Below, piece after piece: positions 11,901-23,900 of a DNA stretch of 64,000 nt. This stretch comes from Zoroaster sp. YZ-2022. Lineage: Eukaryota > Echinodermata > Asteroidea > Forcipulatida > Zoroasteridae. Location of the stretch: contig CM055830.1 in the NCBI GenBank assembly GCA_029582265.1, positions 31,785,172 to 31,849,171 on the forward strand, given 5' to 3'. Within the stretch, counting starts at the first letter, position 1. Every line of letters starts with the position of its first letter. A model generated the notes under the pieces. It was given only the letters and a program-made list of their open reading frames with translations. It had not been told where the DNA came from and searched no databases. Position numbers and translations under genes: made by a program.

Positions 11901-14900
11901 TAATCCAATAACCAGTTTCATCAACCCAGTTTTGATTCCTAATAAATCATAATATAATTAACAGTTTGGTCGAGCCAGTTTCATTACAAGATGAATGAAA
12001 CTTAATCCAATAACCAGTTACATCAAACTGGTTTTGTTGTCCCATAAATTAAAACATAATCTGATAACCAGTTCCATCAAACCGGTTTTGTTTTGCCATA
12101 AATTAAAACATAATCCGATAACCAGTTCCATCAAACCGGTTTAGTTTCCCCATAATCCAATAAACCAGTTTTTCAGCTCACCGTCTTCTGTATCCTCTCC
12201 TCCTTCCTGTTATCCACGTCCGTCTCTTTCTTCAGCTCCTGAAGACGACACAGTCGCAGCAGCAGTAGAAACCGCCTCAGTCTCAACGTGTAACAATGGG
12301 TTCTGACCCCGCTGACCTCTGACCCTGTTTGGGTCGCTCCCCCGTCGGCGACCACCTCTAATTCCCGAGGAAGATTGTCGCTGGAGTTGAGGAACGTCTG
12401 GCGGACGTACTCCAGCAGATCTGACTTTTCGCTCAAATTTTCTGAAAGATTTATTTCCATTTTTGAAAGTGTTATTTGAATATGTACTCAATGCACATTC
12501 AAGCACTCTAGTGGGGATATGACCAGACAAATTTACTTTGTTTTTCCCCCAAAATGGACAATCTCTATAAAAGTCGCTCGTGAGTAAAATACAATGTATT
12601 ACAAAGTAAAAACAACTGATAACTAACAACTCATTATAGCTGCAAAGCAGAAAATATTTCTACGCAAAATTCAACTGAGAACCAGCCAGAGGTGATGACG
12701 ATTTAGCTGGTAACCTTCTTTTGCTAAGCGCAACGGTCCTGTGCTTAGCAAATTTGTGCACCTATGAAATTGGCCTCTGGTATTGTTCTGTGGATTTGAT
12801 GTTTTCCTTTCTATCACCAACTAACATCAACTACTTCCTCGCAGTGTGGGCCGGAAACGGGTAATGCCGGCTAAAGTTGACAACTCGATATCCTCTACGT
12901 GAAATCGCTAAGGAACGTTCCCAACATCTAATCAGCTCGTGCCCTCTCCTTGGAGCTCCCCACGGCACTGCTGGCATAGTGAACAATCGAGTGGTTGGAA
13001 AATACGGACGTTCCCGTGTGACTAGCTGTGATATATCATGCGAACGATGACAACCAACTAACAATTTGAATGCTAAGCCATTCCTTCTTATAAACTTACT
13101 ATTTGGATCAAGAAGCTTTTGGACGACGCAATCTTTCTCGCCCACGATGAAGTGCAGTTTCTTTATATGAAACCTGTTCTGTTTCTTCCGGTACCTATGG
13201 TATAAAGGAAGAAATAAATTGAAATAAAAAAGGAATATTTCAAAATGGGAATTTAGAACAATAATTAGAAAGAGACAGATTTGTAGTAATCATACTCCAG
13301 TACATTTGAGACTAGCTTCAACAAAACCAGGACAAAGTCGGCAGAAATATTTCATGGTTTGTGAGTGTTTTTTGAGTGTGTGAAGGGTTTTTATCACCTA
13401 GTCCCATATCCCCAGTGGGTGGTGTAGTTGGGTATCACCCACTGGGGATATGGGACTAGGTGATAAAAACCCTTCAAACACTCAAAAAACACTTCAAAAC
13501 CATCAAGTATTTCTGGCAACTTTGTCCTGGTTTTGTGAAAGGAGGTCTCATATTCGGGTAACACTCTATAGAAGAGAGCAAGAGGTCTTACGTCAAGGGA
13601 TAAGTTGCAAAGATGCCATTCGGTGATAGTGCAGTGCCATACGTTCTGAAGTTTGGCACAGACGGCTCAAAAATATCCATCTTCAATACTCCATCTGGGG
13701 ATCAAAACGTATTCCTTTTTTTACACTTGATTGATGAAATTCTTGATGAAATTATTGGTGGGTTTGAATCCCACCCGAGTCGCCTGTGGGTTGTTTTCAC
13801 AGACACTCGGAAAGCACTGAGTATACAGTGCTTTAAACAATTACATCGGTGTAAGAGAAAAAATCAAATAAATTTTTTATGCATGATGTATATTATTGAT
13901 GAAATTCTTGCGTTCGGGAAACATTCATTCATTCATTTGGTTTTCCCGTACGGAACTGGTGCTCCTTTGGGTGGTCTGCTTGGCCTGCCGTAGCGGTTTT
14001 CAAGCATCGCCTTGAACAATTTCCTGTCCGATAAATTTTTGTAAACTTGTTGACTAGATAAACCCAAAAGCTTGGTAATTTTTGTTTCGAATTTGGTTTT
14101 AAATTTTCGTTGATCTGCAAATAGCATTTTCTTCTGTATGCTGCTGTTTTTGCCTCTGATGATGTGCTGATATTTTAAAACTGTTTTTCACAGAAATCGC
14201 GTGGCGGGGCAAATTTCGTGTAATTTTTATTATTTATCATGTATCCCCAGTCAATGGACTGGTCGTCTTGGGATTGAGTTTGCAAGATTTTCTGGGTCTG
14301 GGTCCACGGTGTCATCTGTTGGTGATGTGTCATCGCCCGTTTGGGACGTGTTGGTGCTGTTTTGGGCTTGTTTTGGGGTGCTGGTTTGTTGTCGCTTTTG
14401 GTCTTTTTTCCGCATAAAACCACCCCGTATCATTCGCCTCAGGTAGCCGTTCCAGACCGTCTCTATGCGCTTCATTTGGGATTCGTTCAAACTCCACGCT
14501 TGCACTGAATACAGCAACCTTGCTCTCACGCATCCTTCCAACGCATTTTTTGTTTTTCAATTTTTTGATTATTTCGCCTATTTCAATTTTTGATGGTGGG
14601 CCTTGGTAGGTTTTTACTGGATTTTTGGGTAGAATGTGTTCGTAATTTTCCGGGTTGATTACTTCTGCTGGTAATGGTATTTTTCTCTCAAGCAAAATGC
14701 TGTTTGAAGTGTTCGTTTAATTTTCCAGGGTCAATATTTTGTCCGTCCGGTGCTGCTTTTTCATTTTGTAGTTTTTGGCCATCGCTAATTCCTTCTCCAC
14801 ATTTCTTGCAATCGACGCCTTCTCGTTCAGTTCGTCTGCAAGTTGTTTGAAGAATGCATTTTAGCTTTTTTCGTGTTTTCTGAGCTCTGTTTCGATCGAT

Positions 14901-17900
14901 TTTCTGGCCTTTTGTCTTCGTTTGCTGTCGTGAGGTTAAAGTTGGTTGTATTTTGGGTCACTCCATGGCGTCTCTTTTGCGTAATTTGCGGTGGGCATGC
15001 CTCGGCTGTTGCCTCTTTTAGGGTGTTGTGATGTATTCTGCTAGAATATCCACATTTTGTTGGTATTTTGGTGGTCATTCAGCTTCTTCTGAACCGCTTT
15101 TTGAATAGATTTCCTGGATTTCTGGGTTTTGTCGCAGACTGGTGATATCCGGTCTTTGCTTTTGGTTTGGGGTTTATTTTGCAGTTTTGCCATTTTGGCT
15201 GTTTTGCAGTTGGGTATTTGATCTCCATTCCAGCAGGTGATGGTCTGTGTCGTAATATCGCTCCACGCACCTGAAAACCCTTACCTGAGATATCCATTTT
15301 AAAAGGTATTTATCACCTACCAAATAGTCCAAGCGTTTTCATAAGCTCAGCTGATTTCCACGTCTTTCGGTGGACTTTTTTCAAAAACGTGTATTCAACG
15401 CGTGCAGCTGACTATCTGTGCAGAAATTTGCAAGTTTGGTGCCGTTTGAGTTGGTGGTTTGTGGCCCGTTGTTCTGCTCCTATAAAGCTGAGAAATTGTT
15501 AAAATCGTTTCCAATTGTTGCGTTGAAATCTCCTCCGATTATAACCTTCACGCAGGGTGGGATTTTTGTATTTTTCCACGGTTTTCTCAGCTTGGAATAA
15601 AATTGCTCTTTACCACTTTCTGCCGACCCGGTCTCGGTGGGTGCATATACAGACACTGCCATGAGTTTTAAGCGGCCCAATTTTATTCTAAAAAACACCA
15701 ATTAGCCTTAATTTCTACATTTTCTGAATCTACTAAAGTCAGCTCTTGGCGACAAAAATCACCTATACCGCCATAATGTTTGGCTTTGAAGCCTTGGTAG
15801 AAAAATTTCCATCACGTAGCTCTGGATCTTCTCTGAATTCCTATAGTTTTAGCCAATTCTTCTATGTTCTTGTATAAACAACACGTCATATTTCAGTCTG
15901 TTTGCAGTTCGTATCAATTCATACAGTCGTAGGTCTTCCCTTAGGTCCTACAGTTTAAAGTTCCTATTCGGTACTGGTTGAAATTTCTGTTTACAGATTG
16001 TACAATATTTACATTTTTCTGCTCTGTTATGTGTTCGCTAGTCATTTTCTTGTTGATTTTTTGTTTTGTTAGCTTTGTAAAGTCTTTCAGTTTAATAAAT
16101 AAATAAATAAATAAATAAAGCGTTTTCTCAATTTGTTTTGGAAATGTTCGGTGGTAAATTTAATTTTTAAGCTATTAGCAAAATTACCAGTTTTGTCAGA
16201 ATAGCATGTAATCAGTAGCGATATTTAGCGTCCAGCCAGGGTTAAGGTGCGCAGTTTGTTATGGACGACTCTATGTAGAGTATGCGCGGACCATGATGTC
16301 ATTAAATTACCAGTGGGGTACTGGATTTTTGTCTACTGATTTATAACCCCAAACAAACAAATTGATTTTAGATATTTGCCTTACACAGACATATGTACAG
16401 AGCACTCTATGTACTTGTGGGTGCTTTCTGAGTGTCAGCGGCAAAAAAAATAAAATAAAAAACTCCACAGGCAAATTCAGGCTGGAATCGAACCCATGAC
16501 CTCCTGCTTACCAGTGCAGACGTCTGACCTAGTAAGCAGGAGGTGGTGGGTTCAATTCCGACCCGAGTCCTCTGTGGAGGGTTTTCGTCCCACAAATAAT
16601 TAACAAAACTGTTTACAATCCGCCATCTTGAAACCAAGCGTAACCGATGAAAAACTTCGGTTGATGTTTGGTCAGAACAATGACGTCATCGCAGCACCAC
16701 CGAACTTGCGAAAATGCTTAACCAATGACCAAAGCCCAAACATGTTTCTGGTTATGGTCGCGAAAACGCACCCCTGATTCATATATATATGTCTTAGACA
16801 GCCCACACTAGCTACAATACCCTAGCCAGCCTGAGTGATCTCCAAGCCAAGTACTGATTGCGGTCAACTCATGACTCATCCAATTCAGCTAACTGGGCAG
16901 GTTAATATATATATTGAGCATGAAAAAAAACTTATCAAATCTCTGGAAGGACACTCATTAAAATCCTCCACGGAAAAATGAAAAATATTTGAACACGGGT
17001 AAACTTCAGTAATCTTTACTAAGCACATGTCAATAAACAAGAGGTTGCCTCAATCACAAAAAAAGCAAAAAGCATGAACACCACAAGGAGTGCTGCCACA
17101 AATGTCACAGCATGGCGACACAAAGATTTGATAAGTTTCTTTTCATGCTCAGTTTATAAGGCCCCCAAAAAATCTGCGATTTCTTGTCTCTGCGTGCGTC
17201 GTCTCAGAGCCGCTCATCAGCATTTTTAGGTTGTTTTTTTTTGCTATGAAACGACGTCCAATTGCAGCCAAAATTGCTGGATCGATTGGAATTCTGCCGT
17301 GCTGTGTTTTATTCACATAAAGGTATGAATGTTTGCTCGATTTGTGAAGTCTCTGTTAGCCAAATTTGGTCTGGGTCAATAACTGCACATACATATTAAC
17401 ATGTATCACTTAAAGCAAAATATTACCAAAAAAGAAAGGTATCACGTATTTCCCTGTTGGCAAAACAAAAAAAAATGGCTGAAAAAAAAGTGTCACTGGA
17501 CCATTTTTGAAGCCGACCTACGACCAGAAACCGGAGACTTTTTGTTTTGGCCTAACAGTAATAATAATAATAATATAATATTAAGAAGTAATAAATTTTT
17601 TACCTGACTTTGTCCAATCGATAACAGCTCGGTAAATCGAACCACAGGAGCTTCCTGTCAACACCATGTTTCCAGACACACACAAACCTGTATTCAGATA
17701 ATTACAAGTCATGTATAACTATTTTTCACAGTAATTGTAAAAATGAAAGTTAGAGTCTTCAAGTTACACCTTATTTTTGGGGTTAAGACGTCTGTAGCTG
17801 TTTTGTTCAAACTGTGTAATGTGAACCAACAGAGGGCGTTTTTCATTATTCACGATGTGGAAACATCTTGTAATCTATTTCTTTTTAAACATTTTTTTTT

Positions 17901-20900
17901 TTTAAGTATCGCTTTTCCTTTAATGTATTTAATGTATGTTGCATTCATAGCCACACCAGCACAATGTATGAACGTCAAATGTGCATTTCAGGCAATACAT
18001 TTGCCACATGTGACCCGCTCTGGCAAACCCGAAACTTCTCGGCATTTACCATAATGCGTAAAAGCCATGAAAAGGTCAAAAACTGACCCCAGGGACCAGT
18101 TTTCATGTCACCATATAGAGCATTTGCTCTAGATTTTGATGGAAAGCGTAAAAATCCTGAAACGTTGTTGGGAACATTGTTAATTTTCATGATAAATTTG
18201 GGAAGTCACTTTTGAAAATTGGGTCCAAGTTTAGGGTTTTGCACTGCGTTTAGATCACTCTTTTCATACCGTCGCATACGCGCCTACCGGCTAAGATACC
18301 CACAGAATGGTTCGCCCACATCTAGTTTAAGATTGTGTCTAGTTCTAGGAACTAGCTTCGTGCGTCAAGTGCCTATGATGCCTTATGGAAGGCCAGGCAG
18401 AGTAGCAAAACTTGTTACCACGCTTGCTGTGTGTACGCGCATTTGTACACCCGGCTGGCACACTTCATGTAGGTAATAGACTTCTGAAATTACTTAATGG
18501 AGGAGGGCCAAAGTCATGGTACAGCCAAGCCTTTGAGAAGCCCAGCCAGGCCCTGGCTACCTGGCCTCTGGAGGGCTTAGCCTAGCCAAATAGAGCTAAT
18601 TATAATGGCTGCAGTTGTGGACAAAAGACAGCTGAGGTGTCAGTCAAGTCTGTGTTAACAATAAGAGCTATTTGAGAGCTATTCATTAGTAAATGGTATT
18701 TTGTGCTCAGCTAGGGGATTATATAGGCCCATAGGCCTGGGCAAAGCCTGGGCCTGGCTGGGCTTCTCAAAGGCTTGGCTGTACCATGAATATGGCCTTC
18801 CTCCCTAAAGACTATCTAAAACAGAATGAAAAATCTTACTTGAGGGAGGTATTACGTGTTGGCTTGGGGTATGTGTCTGACGGACCACTGTCATGTTTCC
18901 AAGATCAATCAAGAAGGCAAGAATGAATAACCCTTTGATGGCCACAAGCGTTGCTGTACACGATGATTCCTGGTAAAACAATTAACAAATTCCTTTGTCC
19001 TTAATGTGAAGGTAAATCGTTGGTAAAACTGCTTCTATGAGTATGCTTACTCTCTTTGAATCAAGATATACATACAAGGTACAACATTGGTAATGTTGAC
19101 AAAACTGCTTCTATGAGTATGCTTACTCTCTTTGAATCAAGATATACATACAAGGTACATCATTGGTAATGTTGGCAAAACTGCTTCTATGAGTATGCTT
19201 ACTCTCTTTGAATCAAGATATACATACAAGGTACATCATTGGTAATGTTGGCAAAACTGCTTCTATGAGTATGCTTACTCTCTTTGAATCAAGATATACA
19301 TACAAGGTACATCATTGTTAATGTTGGCCAAACTGCTTCTATGAGTATGCTTACTCTCTTTGAATCAAGATATACATACAAGGTACATCATTGGTAATGT
19401 TGGCCAAACTGCTTCCATGAGTATGCTTACTCTCTTTGAATCAAGATATACATACAAAGTACATCATTGGCAATGTTGGCAAAACTGCTTCTATGAGTAT
19501 GCTTAGAATCAAGATATACATACAAGGTACATCATTGGTAATGTTGGCAAAACTGCTTCTAGGAGTATGCTTACTTTCTTTGATTTAAGATATACAAACC
19601 CTACCTACCCCAAATCCTCCAAATTTCTTCTCCTGGTTTTGCCTGATTTTGATGTATTCAGTACTCCACAGTATAGCCCAGTGAATAGAGCATGATGGCA
19701 TGTGTACCATATCCATCAAACTCCACCGGCTGCTTTTGTTGGATTCAGGACTGTGTATAGCCAAGCCATGGATGCTTAGCAAAACAATTTGCTCAGCAAA
19801 ATTGCTTAGTAGCTCTATGAAATTAGGCCCTGGTCTCAACCAATCAGAATGTCTAAACTATCTGGGGAATTTATGAATGAATATTTACCTCTGATGGAGC
19901 CAGATTGACCCATGCCATTTTGGAGACGGCAATTATGTCCTTATCAGGCCAAACGTCTAGACATTTGCGGAAGGTTGGTGTTGTTTCGTTTCCTTCGTCT
20001 GTGTTCCATATCGAGATACGACCCTCAAGATCGCCCACTGCTAAACTGGTACGTGCTGGAAGTCAGACAAACAAAAAGTGCATTATTCAAAAATTGCCAT
20101 AGAAACGGTGATCCACATGTTGAGGGACATTGAAATGTTCACTATCTGGGATGTGTTTTTCGCAATCGTGACCAAAATCATGTTTAGGCTTTGGTCATTG
20201 GTTGAGGGTTTTTGTGAATTCATTTGTGCTGCCTGCTGTAAAGCAAACTTGAATCGAGTTCTTGCTTGGTTAAGCTTGGTTTCAAGATGGCGGATTGTTA
20301 TACTTGGTGTGTAGTAATATTAAGGAACTACTTTATTGCTTGTTACGCGCATGCGTATGTGTGCCACATAGGGCTCACTTCGTGGTTAGAATAAATGCCA
20401 TCCTTTATATCACACCATGGTGGCAGCGGTGGGATATGATATAAAGGATGGCGTTTATTCTAACCACGAAGTGAGCCATATGCTAAACACGCACGCATGC
20501 GCGTAACAAGCAATTAATAAAGTAGTTCCTTAATATTACTACATGGTGTAGACAAAAATCTGTATTCTCTCAAAGCTAGTTTTGGGCGTCTCAAGCTTGA
20601 TTTTTGGAGACCTCCGCCTGACTTGATCATTCACATCTTATTTCTTTTACTGACTTATTTTGTTGACTCATCAAGTTGAAAAAAATAATAAAAATAGAAA
20701 TACAATTGACTGAACTGAACTGAAATACAGTTTTACCTTTTATGGTATTGCCGGTGACCTGCTGTGTTGGGGCTCTATACCATGATAAGGATGCTGGCCA
20801 CTGGTACCCACTATGAAATACACTGTATAATCTGATGTCAGATCTGTTACAAAAACAAGGCATTTTACAACTGTATTTGATTCATTGCTACAATTTCGTT

Positions 20901-23900
20901 TTACAATGCCAATTAATATTTTGCAAAACAATAACCTTTGAACATCCTGTTTTTTATAATAATAATAATAATACACGATTCTTATAAAGCGCACATATCC
21001 TAGAAACTAGATCAAGGCACTGTACATTATTACCCCTGCTCATCAGGTGCATAAATTATTCCTGGCTTCGGTCCTCCTCCCTAAACAATATTGTGTATAC
21101 CAAATATTATATTAACAGCGGTTCAGACAACTCACTCATTGTCCAATGGAATTTTGGCCTTCCATATCACCACGTGTCCGCTCTTCATTGCGACGGCCAA
21201 AAATATGAATGACCTTCCATCACATGACCTGGTTTCTTCTTCTTCTCCTTCTGTCTGTCTGTCCGTTTCCCATTCCATTTGAGAATCTGATGTGTTTGGG
21301 AGAACACTAGACCACTCCATGGCTGGAAAAAAGTTTAAAATTACCACAATTCTACAATTATTTCTTTTTATACACAATCATCTTATACCCTCACAGGTCT
21401 CATTTATACTCCTGGGTGGAGAGAAGCAAGTATGGTTAAGATTCTTGCTCAAGGATGCAAGCAGCACATTCCGCCTACTCGGCCATCAAATGCAATAAAC
21501 CACTCGGTCATGGCACTCCAGTTAAACCAAAGTTGAGCCCAAAGGCAACCTATGTCGAGTCCAAAGGCAACCTATGTTGAGCCTACAGGGAACCCATTTT
21601 GAGCCCACAAGGAGCCTACAGGGAACCTGTGTTCAGCCCAGGAGGAACCCATGTTAAACCCACAGGGAGCCTATGTTGAGAATACAGGGATCCTATGTTT
21701 AGCCTACAGGAAACCCATGTTTAGCCCGCAGGAAAGTAGGGAGCCTATCTTGAGTCCAAAGTGAACCCATGTTGAGCCTCACCCCATGCCAATTTTTGTT
21801 TAAATAGTACTTACTGACGGCAGCGAGCATGTAAACCCGACGCTTGAACTCATTACACTGTTCATCAATGCTAGGTCTTGTTGGTAAACTCGGAGGCTGT
21901 TCCTCATTGTGATGAGCAAATCCTTGCTGGCTGAGGAGTTTGTTCAGAAGGAGGGAAAGATCTGCAATCTGAACAAAAATAACAATCTTATAATGAGCAG
22001 TACAGTAACAGCCAGCAATCTGGGTGGTTCTGGACGCCCATCTACACTACATGACACTATCATGACAACACTGTCCCTTTTTTAACCCTCCTACTATAGC
22101 TGCACTTTAGTGGGAAGTAGCTATATGAGTCAAAATCAGTCAACTGACTGTTGACCCAAATGTGTACACAGGGGCATTTTTGACTGGTTTTTACTGTCAT
22201 TTTGACTACCCTCAACAATACAAGACAATGCTTTTACCAGTCAAAAACGGTGGACTCATTTTGACCTGTAAATGTACTTACTACACGTAAGGTTTGACAG
22301 TGACTTTAAGTTTAAGTGCACTAGATATACATGTACATTGGCAAGTATATCAACATTCTGACTGATTTTGACCCTTGTAGTAGTAGGAGGATTAAGAGGA
22401 AGAGACAGTGTCCATTTTACAAATATTTCAATTCATTTTCTTGTACGGCTGTGCATTTTTGGTTATTTCGAGAACCGGATACCCGAAATTGAAAATCTTT
22501 GGATACCCGGGTACCCGTAACAGGGGTGTGATTGGGCAGTTTTGAAAAATCCACGTAAATTTTGCTAGGGGTATTGGGGCCGCTGTTGTGAACAGCGCTG
22601 GGGGTGAAATCTATAGTTCTGAGCGTTTGCTTTGCTTTCCTTTATTGCTTAAATCTTTCAATTCCAGAGGATCACAACATTGTGATTTGTGAAAATCCGG
22701 AAAAATCTGGACAAATCACACCCCCTGCCGTAAATAATTTTTTTAAACACATAAATGCTCCTGAATGTATAAAAGTTTCAAACAAAAGCCGGCAAGTCTT
22801 TGAAAGGCTGTTGGCAAATGTTACTTCTAAAGCCTTCATCCAAGCTTTCTTCAATTTGTTAGCAAAAAAAAAAATCAGAGACTTCCATTTGTGTGGCTTA
22901 AAATGTTCAGTCGGAATTTTTTAAAAAGTCATTTATGGGTAAATGGAACTGAGAAATAGAACTGGGTAATGATATTTTCGGTAGCGTATCTGGGTACCTG
23001 AGTACCCAGATATCCCCGGATACCCAGGTACCCCCAGATACCCGGGTATCCCCGGATAACCCAGGATACCCGGATATCCCCGGATACCCGGGTACCCCCG
23101 GATACCCAGGTACCCCCAGATACCCGGGTACCCCCGGATACCCAGGTACCCCCAGATACCCAGGTACCCCCAGATACCCGGGTACCCCCGGATACCCAGG
23201 TACCCCTGGGTACCCGGGTACCCCTGGATACCCAGCACAGCCTTATTTTCTTGTCTCCTCAAAATCAGACAAAGACATCCAAACCATATTAGAAATATAG
23301 AACATAAAAAAACCTTACCTTTGTGGAATTGCATTTCCTCGATTTTCTCTGGTTGATTGTGAGCCTGTGGTCGAGTGTAAGACAAGCCAGTAATGCCCTG
23401 AAGAAATGAACAAAATATAAACTATTATTCATGAAAAAAAGGCCAATTGCAGTACCTGCTGTTATATAGGATTCTATCCGGCGTATCTGAGCTCGGTGGT
23501 CGAGAGTTTAAAACCTCTATTAGGCCAAAAAAAGTCTCCGGTTTCTGGTCATAGGTCGGCTTCAATATTATTGCAGTGACATGCTTTGTTTTTGCTAATC
23601 TTTTTTTTTTTTTGCCAACAGAGAAATATGTGATACATGTATATGCAGGGACCAAATTTCCCGTATACAAAGTATGGTGAAACTATTCCGTGATTAATAA
23701 TAATAATAATAATAATAATAATGTAGACTTATATAGCGCACGTATCCACCAAACTGGTGCTCAAGGCACATTATATTATTACCCCTGCTCATCAGGCTCA
23801 TAAATCATTCCTGAAACCATCTCAGCTCCCTGGGAAGTATACAGCTCAATTGCTGCCATTTCATCGCATATGGGGCTAATCAAACACAACAACCAACTCT

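Noticed and set aside
12210..12629. 139-codon minus-strand frame rich in Arg and Ser
   Set aside because: Shadow of GTF3C4 exon 12182-12441, whose correct frame (SEKSDLLEYVRQTFL) matches the family.
19010..19592. CRISPR-like array
   Set aside because: Units are contiguous 76-bp tandem repeats without spacers, and the window is eukaryotic.
22604..22924. 106-codon frame with a hydrophobic start resembling a signal peptide
   Set aside because: Lies inside the hAT-like element; the N-terminal half recurs as an inverted repeat at 35.2 kb, and no domain is recognisable.
22933..23385. Minus-strand collagen-like frame (GYPGI/GYLGI)
   Set aside because: Produced by the 18-bp minisatellite. The true coding use of 23319-23397 is in another frame (GTF3C4 LLACLTLDHRLTI).
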